This document shows positions 35,311 through 46,822 of a stretch of DNA of 64,000 bases, piece after piece. Position numbers and translations under genes: made by a program. Source of the DNA: Bimastos eiseni (taxonomy: Eukaryota; Annelida; Clitellata; Crassiclitellata; Lumbricidae); NCBI GenBank assembly GCA_959347315.1, contig OY365819.1:19073119-19137118 (forward strand), read 5' to 3'. The notes under the pieces were generated by a model that saw nothing but the letters and a program-made list of their open reading frames with translations, was not told the DNA's origin and made no database searches. Numbering within the stretch: position 1 is the stretch's first letter; every line of letters begins with the position of its first letter.

Positions 35311-38300
35311 CCTGGATTAATTTTAGGCAACATACTTTCGCTCTCTTGACGTGTGATTTGAATGTTCTGTTCCGTTTCTATCGTTTTTCTTTTCCACTTC
35401 TTCGGTAAAATTCTCTGCAACCTTTCTGAAAAACACGGAAAGAATACAAAAGAGCATAAAAAATTTATTCCATTAATTACAGATTTCTAACTCCCTGCTG
35501 CTGCTAGAGGTCCGTGAGTGGACCCAACAGTATCAAAGTTATTGACCCTCCTTGCTCCACCATACCAACTCCGCAGCCCTAATAAAAAATTTAATTTGTA
35601 TAGAATTGCAGTACTCTCTGAGGTCAATATAATTTGATACTACCGTGTCTCGTATATGAACTTTAAATAGTAATTATATCCCATCCTGTACAGACTCGAT
35701 TAAGACGAGGTGAACATATAACATTGTGTGGCACGGTGGTTGATCGGTTAGAGCGGTCGACCCGTAACACTCAGTGTGCGCTGAGTGAGCTGGTTCGACC
35801 CTCGTCCGAGGCGTCAGTCATTGTGTAGGGACCTTCAGCAAGTCTTTCGCGCACAATTACTCTGCAGTACAACTGCGATTGCGCCGTCGAGGCGAGAGCA
35901 CTTCTGAGCAAAAGATGTTGGAAGAAGGGCGATATAAAATTTCAAGAATTTCAATTTCAATTATACAATTCTACACAGAAACAACTATTTACAAACCGGG
36001 AGAACATTCGTCCACTACAAATACTACAATTCCCATAGTTTTACTTAAGCATACACACTTCATTGCTAATGCTATGCACTCATAAATCCTTTGCTGACAC
36101 CAAGTGTCATAACTAAACACCATCGACTGAGTTGAATAATTAATTATAGAATTATGTAGGCCTAAGTATAATATATCGCATCTACCTGGATAGCAAAGCG
36201 ACAGGACTGCTATGACAAGAATGACTAGGCATATCGAGATCACAATAGGAATGGCCAAATATTGCAATGAACCCGTCAGCTCTCCAGTGGTAGTGATAGG
36301 TAAGGTATTGGCGACTGTTGTTTTGCTTGTAGCCGTCTCAGAGAATCCTACAATATAAAGCAATTCAAAACGAATCAATTCAATGTAGAGGCTCTACAAA
36401 CCAATGCAATTTAAAACCGCTGTTACAGTTGTCAACGGGTACCCGGGTACCCGACTGAAGCTGACTACCCGGGTAATGAAATCGGGTTTCGGGTACCCGA
36501 AATTCCTCAAAAATGCGAAATTTTATCTGAACATATGCCAGAAATATTCCCTTAGTTATATTGGCTGAGTGCCCGGGGAATGAAAATCGGATCTCGGGTA
36601 ACGACATTCCGTAAAAATACGCGATTTTTCCGATCATATGCCAGAAATCGATTCTCGGGTGACCGACATTCCGTAAAAATGCGGAATTTTCTACATTTCT
36701 TAATAAAATATCCACACGGTCGGGTACCAGGGTACCAGGATCCCGACCGTGCAGGTCGACGGGTACCGGAGTTGTGGTTTTAACATTTCTTGACAGCCTT
36801 AGTTGTCAGTCCGGCTATGCCATACCGGAGTTGTCCACGCGACAATTTTCATTACCCGACCCGATCCGACCCGATCCGACTTTCTGAATCCGAATATCTG
36901 ACCCGACCTGACCAGACCCTTAACGTGAAGGACCTGACCCTTTCCGACCCGATCCAACCCGCCTTTAGTGCTAATTTTACTAATATTATTTATCATCAAA
37001 TTCTGATGCCACAAAAACGCAATAGAGTCAGACCGCCATACATGATTATAATATTGATTTGTGAGACTTACATGTATTATTCCATTTATTTTAGCCTAAA
37101 CTTAGTTTCTCCGCAAATATATGCAAAAGAATTCCGGATATTATTAGCTAGGTACGTACAGAGGCGTCGTGCTCGTTTGACAGATGGGGGACACCCAATG
37201 AGAAGGGTAGGAAATGTGGGTGGGGACATACGTACAGCTTCTCCCCTCTCTGTAAACGGTGGGGTGACTTGTCCCCTCGACCGCCCCGGGATCGCCGCCT
37301 CTGGGTACATAAGAGCTGGCATATCCCAGCGTTGCATTCTCATCTAATTCACACGCTTATTGTAATCAATCTGTTGACCTTTCGTTTTCTCAGGAGAAAT
37401 TATTCCATACGACAGCTTCAGCCGAATTCGGTGTGAAAAGGAACAAATCCGGTGCCGTCCTACATTTTCACGCTAATTCCTTCGCCATATGAAATTTTTG
37501 TAATTGTCACTGATTAACACCAGTGTCGATGTGGACCCCACCCAGATCGAAAATGCGATGCTCTTTAATGTAAGATCTTGGGCTTGCATTTATATATGTT
37601 CCGAAAGGGTAGCAAGCATTAAGTTGCGCGATTGACTTCTGAGTCAAAGAATCGGGGACTCGGTGAGCGCCCGATTGTTTGTCTCAGAAGTCAATCGCGC
37701 GTATACAGTTCTATCAGCTTTGCGATAGCGTTGCGGTGTCTTCTGCTGTTCTTTCCTCACTGAAGTACCTTGAGGATCTCTTGCCAATAAACGCATGCAC
37801 ATAAGATGTAAACCGTAACGAATCATTATGAAAGGCACAGAGATGAAAATTAAGCTCTGCAATAAATTAGTGGGTAGAAATGGGTCTGGTTTTGGGACCC
37901 GACCCAATCCGACCCACCAGAATCTCGACCCAACTCGAATCGCATAGACAACAGATATTCGTGACTCGGCCGAACCCGAAGTGACCTGCGGGTCGACCCG
38001 ACCCGACCCGGGGGACTACTCTGTGCCATACTACATCTTACTTCTATCGGACAATAATTATGTTTAGTCAGTTTCTCTGAAATGAAATGATTCACCATAA
38101 TGCAGATACTATCTTCTGTGGTAAATGGTCGCCAATTACGCACAACGCTCTTGTTGAAAGAAGGAATTTCCAAAATTGTATCAATTAATCAATTAATCGC
38201 ACTAATCGACTAATCGATTAATTGGCGCTTACCAATTGCGACAAGTAGGCCTAAAAGTCACTAGTCGCCCAAGCATATTGACTGTACCTGTAACACTTCT

Positions 38301-39173
38301 ATTGTTTAATAGGCAATACTCTCATTCTCAATTAGTCACTTCACATGTGCCCTGTGCAATAAAGGATAAAGCAGTCAACAGATATTACGCCTACATGTAT
38401 TAGGCAAAACTATCAGTGGTCCTCATGTAGCAATAATTGATATCAGCTGGAACTACTTTTTCAATCGATCTAACCTTTTGAAATGAGTGATATTTACTTC
38501 TCTTATCTAAATATAATATTACTAGACGCAGATGGCTGAAATTACCTTCAAAGTATATACAATCAGAGTGCCACCTACTTAAATGAAATGAGTGCAGTTC
38601 ATCTGCCTCTCCTCACTTGTCTCTTTAGAGTCGCTTGCGTCGTGTAAGATTTGTTTGCCCTTTTGCGAATGATCATAGTAAAGTTAAGCGTGTAATTTCA
38701 GTAATTCGAATAATTTCAGAACACGTCGACGAGCTGTTCTTCTATTCCATTTTTTTATTCAGCTACTGGTTCAATTTATTTATAGACATCATAAAAATTT
38801 CCATTGTAACATAAATTGACCCAGGACCTTTAAGACCTACGTATTCTGCATAAGGAGGGGCCCTTCAATCAATCCCTCCTCGTCTCTGTTGCCAACTATA
38901 CAAGAACAACTGCTACAACCAGCAGACTTGCAATACAGTGATCACATAGAATCTTGCAGACTGACCCGGACAAAGCTCTTTTGCTTCTTCCACATTGAGC
39001 TGGCTACAGGGTATGCAAAAATCAATAACAGTGTCGTGGTAGCAGTCCTTCTCACAGGTTCCGCCGAAAGATGATCTCCGAGTACAACCAGAAGCGATAC
39101 CAACGAAGGAAGCAAAGTCACAAAGAAGAAGCAACCAACTCTGAAAACAATGAATAAAAAATTGCTTCATCAA
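35292..39173 (-). CDS. Short TNFR-like type I membrane protein, three exons
   Basis: Minus-strand exons 39173-38966, 36347-36186 and 35425-35292 all join in phase 1 and total 504 nt (167 residues plus stop). Donors are CCGG|GTCAGT and CCAG|GTAGAT; acceptors are TTGTAG|GAT and TTTTTCAG|AAA. Exon 1 gives a hydrophobic leader (LLLLCDFASFVGIAS) and six cysteines in about 40 residues, with YHDTVIDFCIPC at the centre. Exon 2 has a Thr/Ser-rich stalk and one membrane helix (YLAIPIVISICLVILVIAVL). Exon 3 is a basic then acidic cytoplasmic tail ending SPSSS. The C-x-x-x-C-Y-x-D...C-I-P-C spacing recalls the small cysteine modules of BCMA/BAFF-R/TACI or Fn14, but similarity is short, so TNFR-family membership is inference. 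The start is uncertain: ATG pair at 39,173/39,170, or an acceptor TGTTTTCAG at about 39,148 with an upstream exon. Further exons in the large first intron are possible. Confidence 0.6.
35730..35968 (+). mobile_element. tRNA-derived SINE
   Basis: The head has a Pol III A box (TGGTTGATCGGTTAGAGCGG, 35,737-35,756) and a B box (GGTTCGACCCT, 35,792-35,802). After a unique body it ends with GGGCGATATAAAATTTCAAG and a TTTCAATT tail. It lies in the second intron of the receptor-like gene, antisense to it. It is SINE-like rather than a tRNA gene: no cloverleaf closes around the boxes and a long body follows. Confidence 0.8.
36435..36775. mobile_element. GGGTACCC-rich inverted-repeat element
   Basis: The left end has CAACGGGTACCCGGGTACCC and the right end has GGTCGGGTACCAGGGTACCAG and GACGGGTACCGG. 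Inside, a unit close to CGGGTAACGACATTCCGTAAAAATACG and CATATGCCAGAAAT repeats two to three times. It lies in intron 1 of the receptor-like gene. No target duplication could be fixed, so the class is unknown. Confidence 0.6.
36845..36965. repeat. GACCC/GATCC-rich dispersed repeat
   Basis: Runs such as ACCCGACCCGATCCGACC alternate with unique DNA. Related segments are at 37,890-38,015 (same strand sense) and at 51,075-51,180 and 51,928-52,015 (opposite sense, GGGTCGGGTCGGG). It looks like a short dispersed element family with a low-complexity core. Confidence 0.65.
37159..37303 (-). mobile_element. hAT MITE family 1, copy 2 (145 bp)
   Basis: It begins CAGAGGCGTCGTGCTCG and, read from the right, CAGAGGCGGCGATCCC. 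The flanks are ggtacgta (37,151-37,158) and ggtacata (37,304-37,311), an 8-bp duplication with one mismatch. It lies in reverse orientation to the copies at 14,865 and 42,334 and within intron 1 of the receptor-like gene. Confidence 0.87.
37626..37700. ncRNA. 75-nt hairpin, candidate microRNA precursor or fold-back
   Basis: A perfect 18-bp stem (GCGCGATTGACTTCTGAG with CTCAGAAGTCAATCGCGC) is followed by one unpaired T on each side, then a 12-bp stem with one mismatch (CAAAGAATCGGG with CCCGATTGTTTG), and a 13-nt loop. The length and shape fit a pre-miRNA. It lies in intron 1 of the receptor-like gene. Expression cannot be judged from sequence, and a small fold-back transposon is the main alternative. 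Confidence 0.4.
37890..38015. repeat. GACCC-rich dispersed repeat, second copy
   Basis: It contains GGGACCCGACCCAATCCGAC near the left and GGGTCGACCCGACCCGACCC near the right, close to the segment at 36,845. Non-coding. Confidence 0.6.
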
Positions 39174-39188
39174 AGTCTGCTGCGTTTT

Positions 39189-40040
<852 letters not shown>

Positions 40041-40203
40041 CAGTGTTGGGCACGAGACCAAAATATCGAGACCAAGACCAAGACCGAGAGGTCCAAGACC
40101 AAGACCAAGACCGGGTGGTCCGAGACCAAGACCAAGACCGATGCCTTCGAGATCAAGACCAAGACCAAGACCACAGTTTTCCGGTCTCGAGACCATATCC
40201 CTG
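40041..40203. mobile_element. hAT-type MITE with GACCAA core (163 bp)
   Basis: A perfect 8-bp target duplication, tctccaat, occupies 40,033-40,040 and 40,204-40,211. The element starts CAGTGTTGGGCACGAGACC and ends GGTCTCGAGACCATATCCCTG. Between these is a low-complexity core of AAGACC/GAGACC hexamers that yields a Gly-Leu repeat frame on the minus strand. The inverted repeats are short (GTCTCGAGAC-like) and imperfect, so the class is inferred mainly from the 8-bp duplication and the CAG...CTG ends. Confidence 0.82.
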
Positions 40204-40211
40204 TCTCCAAT

Positions 40212-41214
40212 AGTCGTTTGATATGATTATGATGTTCGAAATAACAATTTCTGGTATCGTGTTGTCATTCTTAGCGCATTATAAAACCATTCCGGAAAAC
40301 GAACCATGGGTTATAAATGTGAAGTAATTCTGTTCGTTAAAACGATAGATTACCAAATATTCAAGCAAAATTTACCTGGATAGAAAGTGTTAGAATTAAA
40401 CCTATAGGCGCCTTCATGGCTGAGCTGACTATCAACTAACTATGTCCATAGACTGACTGCAGCGAGTGGTAGAGCAACTAGTGATGTGCCACTAAAACCG
40501 TCATGATATAAGTCGTTTGAAGTTTTCCACCCCTAAACAAATAATTTCCCATAGTAAATGATCTTCGCGCATGCTGAACCCACATCATAATACATGTAAT
40601 TCAACGGCGCATATTAATTTTACGTCTTCACACGCAGAAAAATTCCCAAGATCATGGAAAGATTTGATCATAGGCTTACACCAGTGTCAGTTTTAGTACA
40701 AGGCAGATTCGGAGGACGACACAGAGTTTTACAAAGCACATATAAGTCTACACAGTCCTCACCGAAGGTGTACGGTCGCACGCATGCCGTCTATGGCTTG
40801 AATGTCTTAATACTGGACACAGGCATAGCCATGAGGCCCTTGACATAAATCTCAACATCACGTAGTATTCTATGGCCACCACTAGCCTACATAGTGAAAG
40901 TATAACGGAATTTCCGTCTCTTTCTAGTAAAGTAGTCATGCCTATCGACTCTGTTTTGATTATTTCGAGACTAAAATTCCGTTTACGAATAAAAAATAAC
41001 CCGAAAATAACAACATTCCAACAGATAATTCAGAAGAAAATTTGCTAAGATTGTCTGACCTCATAGAAAATTCCCATAATTAGGTAAAGCCCGTCGTAGG
41101 AAATATCCACAGTGCAATCTATACTCACAGATAATGCCGATACACAACAGCGTCCTAAGGCATACGGAAGCGGTGGTGTAATTCAATGTAGGCCTAATGT
41201 AAATCTTCGAAAAT
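40212..41214. other. Intergenic, no gene seen
   Basis: No exon, RNA gene or repeat can be supported here. Confidence 0.45.
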
Positions 41215-41663
41215 TTCTCAGCGCCCACAAGAGCCACGTCAGGAAGATCAGGTCACTCACAGGCGCTATACCAAATCAAGTCCGCAACAACCAATCCTCT
41301 CGTTTCTTTCCAATGCCATGTCGAAAAATGCCAGGTGGGGTCAAGTCAAGGAGACAGCATGCATGGTGCTACGGTGATAGTCGGTGATGAGGGTCGGCAC
41401 TAGTTTTGTGGCGTCGCATGAGTAGAATCTGGATAGGACACCTTGAAGAGTTCGATTTTCAGTCGTGAATGGAAAGTAACAGACGATAGTGAAAGCGGAG
41501 GAGAGGTTATATTAGGAATTGAAATGTGGGGATGAGCAGACTGAGGGAGTTCTTTTGGGAGTCCGTTCCAAATGGCTGGTGCAGCAAAGACTAAGGAGCG
41601 GTTGCAGAATTTCAGGGACGATGAAACTGGAGTTAGAACACACAACCATGTCCTCCCACCCAA
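41215..41663 (-). mobile_element. LINE 3' end with C-terminal coding, family T
   Basis: Minus frame 41,663-41,400 gives CNRSLVFAAPAIWNGLPKEL, later LSLSSVTFHSRLKIELFKV, ending SYPDSTHATPQN-stop. The 'R.F..AAP..WN.LP' box and 'FKS.LK..LF' pattern are the C-terminus of L2/CR1/Rex-type reverse transcriptases. The segment at lower coordinates is the 3' UTR shared with 29.5 and 33.4 kb. Only the 3' end survives. Confidence 0.82.
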
Positions 41664-41832
41664 AGTTGGCTCTCAATTTATCCCCAGATTATTATATTAG
41701 AACAGTTACTAGTTTGTTATTAATTCTAGCCACTATTTTCGTTCAATGTCACTCGTGCATTTTGTCTCTGCGATACATTGTCAGATTGTTCTAATTCTAT
41801 ATAAACAGATATCTCATCATCAATCGTAATTC

Positions 41833-42030
41833 CTCCATTTGACCCTCACCCTCCCTCCTCTTTCCTCCATTTTACCCCTACCCTCCCTTTCCCCATTTAA
41901 CCCTCACCCTCCCTTTTCCCCATTTTACTCTCACCCTCCCTTTCCTCCATTTGCCCTCATCCTTCCTTTCCTCCATTTCGCCCTGTTCCTACGTTCCTCA
42001 ATTTGCCCTCTTTCTCCCTTTCCTCCGGTA
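41833..42030. repeat. Pyrimidine-rich ~26-bp minisatellite
   Basis: About seven imperfect units built on CCTCCATTTNACCCTCACCCTCCCTTT. The units drift from left to right. Confidence 0.8.
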
Positions 42031-42333
42031 TCGCGTCAATTGATCCCCCTTCAGTTGATCCCCATCAATTGATCCTCGTAAGTTGATTCCCCGTCAATTG
42101 AGAATGACAGAGATAGAATTTGAGTATATCGAGAATAGAAAATCTATCTCTGTTATTCTCTGAACAAATGAAGATATCGTTGCAGAATTCAATTGGTCCA
42201 CACAGATGCTGGTCATAAAATTATTTGGTTTTTTGCATGTCGAGTTTTTCATAAAAACGCTGTACCCAGTATCACGGTATTTTTTTTAATTTGAACATTT
42301 CCTGGCACTCCATTGTGCCTTCACTGTTGTGGG

Positions 42334-42479
42334 CAGGGGCGGCGACCCCTTGGAGGTCAAGAGGGACATGTCCCCCACGCCTCTTACAGAGAGGGAACAC
42401 GTTATACGAGTGTCCCCCACATTTTCTACCCCTCTCATTGGGTGTCCCTCCCACCTGTCAAACGAGATCGTCGCCTCTG
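42334..42479 (+). mobile_element. hAT MITE family 1, copy 3 (146 bp)
   Basis: The ends are CAGGGGCGGCGACCCC and, reverse complemented, CAGAGGCGACGATCTC. The flanks are gttgtggg (42,326-42,333) and gttgtgtg (42,480-42,487), 7 of 8 matching. The body words TCTTACAGAGAGGG, GAGTGTCCCCCACATTTTCT and TCTCATTGGGTGTCCC are shared with the other two copies. Confidence 0.88.
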
Positions 42480-42647
42480 GTTGTGTGCCTTGCCACTTGG
42501 AATGGGCCTTCTCTGGACCCCCTGCTTTTACATAGAATCTCCTCATCTTCCTTCTACTCCTTTCTTAAGTACGTCCTCTTTTACCGTGGTTGGACTAGGA
42601 GCGCCTCTGAATAGATTTCTTGAAGTGGCGCTATATCAAGTTTCATT

Positions 42648-42714
42648 GATTGATTGATTGACTGACTGACTGACTGACTGACTGATTGATTGATTGACTG
42701 ATTGATTGATTGAT
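42648..42714. repeat. (TGAT/TGAC)n LINE tail repeat
   Basis: Tetranucleotides GATT and GACT in blocks. It sits at the 3' end (minus sense) of the LINE fragment at 42,715-43,130, as expected for a LINE whose tail is a short tandem repeat. Confidence 0.9.
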
Positions 42715-43130
42715 CCCAACATGTCGAGTTCTGTCCTATTTGGGTTGTCTAAAAGGTAGTCCGAGGAAGGGCATGCAGAGTATGCTAAGGATGCAGGCTG
42801 CAGAGTAGCTGTTAAGGGGTGTCGTTTTGGTCGAGGATTTGAGGGTGGATGATCGAGTAAGTCTGGGTATGCAGTCTTGAAAAGGCTAAACTTTATTTGC
42901 AAACGAACAGCCGGAGATGTGGTGGACAGAGGAGCATGAGAACGATTATGGTGGTTGATTGGCAATGATGGTGGAGGAGCAGATCGTTCCAGAGACGTGG
43001 TGCGGTGATGGAAAGGGCTCGGCTGGAGAACTTGAGATGTGTGGCGATTGGGGGTTGAGTAAGACTGAGACAGGAGGAGGATTGCGGGTTGGCTGGATGG
43101 TGAAGAGTTCGCGAGTTCAAATTTGATAGT
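42715..43130 (-). mobile_element. LINE 3' end, family S
   Basis: The minus strand reads ATHLKFSSRALSITAPRLWN (frame 43,120-42,893) and, after a frameshift, INHHNRSHAPLSTT...LQIKFSLFKTAYPD and RPKRHPLTATLQPA (42,965-42,660). The 'RA.S..APRLWN.LP' and 'FK..LF' patterns are the usual LINE C-terminus. It is closely related to 53,406-53,660. Confidence 0.8.
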
Positions 43131-44716
43131 TCAAACCCTGGAAGGGGCTTCGTCCCTCTAACTGCTGATCATCGAGTTTCTCGTGGACCAGACTGGAACG
43201 CCCATTTGTCCCCTCATAATATATCTTCATTCGTCACCGCATGCAAGGGATTCGATTCTCCGGCACATTCCGTCAAATTCTCAATTATGAAACGCTAATT
43301 CCACGTGTGGCATGCACTCCATCATCCTTTGGTGATCCAGGATCCGTAGGAGGCGATGCACCATGCAAAGCGCACTAACAATTTGCATGCAGATGTCGCT
43401 CGCTCTGCCTTTTCCTCCTACTCTCCCACACCTAACCATTCTCAGTGGGAAGTCTTAGCGTGGACACAAAAGACGGTCAGCGCTCAGCAGCAGCAACGGA
43501 ATTACTATGGAGTCGCCGGTTGCTATGGGCACCACTACGGCTGTCATGACCATGCAATATCCTACGCTTCGTGGGTGGCTAATGGAATCGCATTCAACTC
43601 GCGTATAGAGAGAGCAACCTCCTGAATGTTAACAGCGTTATGCTATTTTTTGGCCATCACAATTCAATATACGCCCACCTTCACGGCCCAGTGCACCCAC
43701 GAAAAACCTACTCACAATCAACTTACTCACTCAATCGCTCATTAAAATCCTCCAACCATAACCCATTCACCATCAGCTCACCCATCTACTCAACCAGTCA
43801 CTTACAATCAACTCACCCATCAACTCAACCACTCACTCGATTACAGGCGGGCCATCCTTTGGATGCCATGAAGACAATTAAAAAGGATGGGCTGACTGTG
43901 ATTTTAATAGCGATGGTCATATATTGTATACGTGCGGGCAAATTCACTTCTAGGCCTATAGGTTTAATATGTCGTGCTAAATTTCTCGTATGAAGGAGTG
44001 AAGGTTAAAAGCTAGGTTGAAGTATAATCATCAAATGCACTGGGTATAGCTTCATATGTGAAACGGTGCATACACGTAAGTGCACCTATTTGTATTAATT
44101 GTATTTGATGAACTTCTAAAATGCAAGTCCAGCAATAGTGTGATCTGCACTGTGGGAGATATACAAAAGCTGCATTATAATCCGAACAATTCCTTCTTGC
44201 AATACAATAACTCTGTAGACTCGTGATGTTTGTAGTAATTATTGGAGTCCAAAATCATATTGCAATCGGTTAAATGGGGTAGGTCAGAGAGCAGGGCCGT
44301 ACCGAGGAAGGGGCAACAACATACGCCAGGTCCGTCGTTATTTGTCGGTTTAATAGTTCCGATGAGGTTTAAGAGATTGTCCTCTTTCAATCGAGACACT
44401 ACCCTTAGCCGACAACCGTAGGCCTCTTCTTCTGCAAACATACTCATACGCATACACACTTGCATACATATGTACACACTTACATAAAGCATTCAAACGG
44501 ACTTATTGATGTTGGACTGCTGTGACTTGGTCTTCAACACCGCTACATCTCTATTGATGAAGTTCTCAATAGTTGCATGAACGAGTGCCCCCCACCCAGA
44601 CACATACAAACACGCGTGTGTACATCGCTTACATTGTGTTACCTTCCCTATTAAAGTTTATATATATATATAGGCCTATGTTTAATTTACGCTAGAATCT
44701 GACAGCGCATGGTTGC

Positions 44717-44747
<31 letters not shown>

Positions 44748-44939
44748 AGGCAATGTAAAATTGCATTAATAGACTTATGCAATAATTATGTGCATGATTT
44801 GTTCATGTAGAGATTTGGTGAAGAACCGATTTAGTCCTCTGGTGTACGCCGATACTACGTTGGTTTCGTGATGTGACTACATGTATATGTATCTATGCTA
44901 AGTATTACCACCTGTTAGATCTCCTTTGTCTCATCAGCT
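43131..44939. other. Intergenic; TCAC/TCAA tract, lone MITE end
   Basis: A degenerate ACTCAACCACTCAC-like tract lies at 43,705-43,850. At 44,290-44,312 GCAGGGCCGTACCGAGGAAG matches one terminus of MITE family 2, but no partner end was found. (TA)n runs lie at 44,657-44,672 and 44,718-44,748. No gene is supported. Confidence 0.5.
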
Positions 44940-45300
44940 GCGGGCTCTTCAGCCTCCGCTCTGCAAAGATACTGTCTGGATTACAAGTTCCAATCTCGAG
45001 GGAAGTGTGTTTTGACGCCACAGTCCGTACTTAAGACGGCTGATAGCTCGATTTCGCCGTTTCTCTCGAATCTCTACCTTTATGTTTGATGAACTTCATT
45101 GGCTCCCTCTCCATGCCCGCACACGATTCAAAGTTCTCATTCTAATCTGCTAAGCTCAGCGGAGTCTTACTCCGAAATATCTGGTTGGCGTATAGTACCT
45201 CGGACTCTTTCAGCTTCCTCCCTCCGCCCTCTTCGTTCGTTCAATTGGCAAGACGTTCGCTTTAAGCAGTGACTTTTCTAGAACAAATTTTGCGGGTACG
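44940..45300 (+). mobile_element. L2/CR1-like LINE RT fragment
   Basis: Plus strand: FDELHWLPLHARTRFKVLIL (from about 45,087) then, after a stop, RSLTPKYL, matching the conserved 'LHWLP...R..FK.L.L.YK...G..P.YL.DL' thumb segment. The part upstream is decayed ('R..FS.IST'). Dead copy without the catalytic region. Confidence 0.78.
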
Positions 45301-45715
45301 TACATACATGTAGGCCTATCTGTGTTGTAGAAAGAAATTACGCTAAAATCAGCTACGAAATAAAATAAATTTTTAACAGACACAATGATCACAATTAATA
45401 ACCTACACTTACTTGAGAAATTATGAATGTAAAAAATTCAAATTACAATCCAGTCGGTCAAATAACAAAACAAAAATAAGACCAATAGCTTATAAATTGT
45501 TTTATGGCAGTATTCAACACAAATTGTGCAGCAATACTATTTCTGTAGTAGCCTTTTTGAAAAAGGTGCCGTATCGCCAGAAAAACCCTCTGGTGCCCTT
45601 AACCCTTGACTCTGCATGAGTCAAGGGTTTCAATTCTGTTGCATGTGACGATGACAAGTGTTTAATTACTGCTGTTGAAATACACGTAGGAGGAGATATA
45701 GGACTATATGGCCTA
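45301..45715. other. Intergenic with small hairpin
   Basis: AACCCTTGACT and AGTCAAGGGTT (45,600-45,628) form an 11-bp stem. No gene is supported. Confidence 0.5.
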
Positions 45716-45821
45716 TGTTGTTCGGATGTTGTTCGGATGTTGTTCGGATGTTGCTCGGATGTTGTTCGGATGTTGTTCGGATGTTGCTCGGATGTTGCTC
45801 GGATGTTGCTCGGATGTTGTT
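45716..45821. repeat. 11-bp minisatellite
   Basis: Nearly ten units of ATGTTG(T/C)TCGG with two variants interspersed. On the minus strand the array reads as a repeating SEQHPNNIRTT frame, which has no stop because 11 is not a multiple of three and all phases are open. Confidence 0.95.
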
Positions 45822-46822
45822 CTATCGCTACAATCGAATCAGAGTCGTAAGCCACACATTTATTTAGCTCCACTGTAAAGCAGAACGCAGGGCGCAAGAT
45901 TATTCACGAAAGCTGTATCGTGTCCATGGGACCATAGACGTTGTCTTCTCAGCCGAAAGACCCCACAGCTCTACAACCCATGGTAGCCCATAGCAGTGCA
46001 TGCAATGTCCCAACTTCCCTTCACCGTAATTTAACTAACGATATCTCACCTGCAATTAGGACTAAACTTACATTGCTTAGCTTAACAAGATGATCATGGA
46101 CTTATGTGACATAACCGTGACTTTTCTTATACTTTACTCCATATGTTAACTCGGTTTGCATTACCATTGAGTTACCCTGTCTATTCCTTACCTTGCCCTA
46201 GGCCTACCTTGCTCTTTCTGTCTAATCTAGGTCACGCAATGACGCATGAAACATTCACCTAATTATTGACATTTTTATTTAGCACGTGCTTGCTTGCTTA
46301 TTCGTTTTACTAACCGGAATTTGGCTTATAGGCCAGCATTAGTGGATTTGTGCGTGCACAAGTGTACACGTGTGTTTGTGTGAGTGTGTAATTGTATGTG
46401 TGCGCTTACACACTACCCTATGTGCATTTTCTCGAGGCCGTCACCCGAACGCTTTGTACGCCTGTGTATGCATGAGTGTGCACGTGGACATGTGTATGCC
46501 TGCATCGTCGTCTACGTCATCTTCTTTTCTTCCTTCCTGCGTTCGTTAGACCCCATCACCCGTCGGCTGCTGCTGCTACTGCTCTTGGCTCTGGCTCTGC
46601 AACCTATGACGTCAATACGAACACTGCCGCCAAGGAGGCGAGAGACAGATTGACTGACAAACAGACAGGCAGACGTAGATCAAAGAGAGAGGCAGACAAA
46701 CGTGCAAAAAGACAGACAGAGAGTCAAATAAACAGACTCAGCGAGAGAGGAAGACACACACACGGAGAGAGAGAGACAGAGAGAGAGACAGAGAGAAAGA
46801 GACAGACAGAGAGACAGACAGA
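45822..46822. other. Intergenic; TG-rich and GACA-rich edges
   Basis: TG-rich sequence occurs at 46,350-46,500, and GACAGA/GAGAGA-rich sequence from 46,640 onward leads into the palindrome. No gene is supported. Confidence 0.5.

Noticed and set aside
35730..35805. tRNA gene
   Set aside because: A and B boxes are present but no cloverleaf closes and a SINE body with tail follows.
36790..37347. 185-codon plus open frame
   Set aside because: Runs through the GACCC repeat and into a MITE with a target duplication, antisense to the receptor-like intron.
43356..43625. 89-codon open frame with a Tyr/His/Gln-rich middle
   Set aside because: No start context, splice site or motif; length is within chance for this composition.
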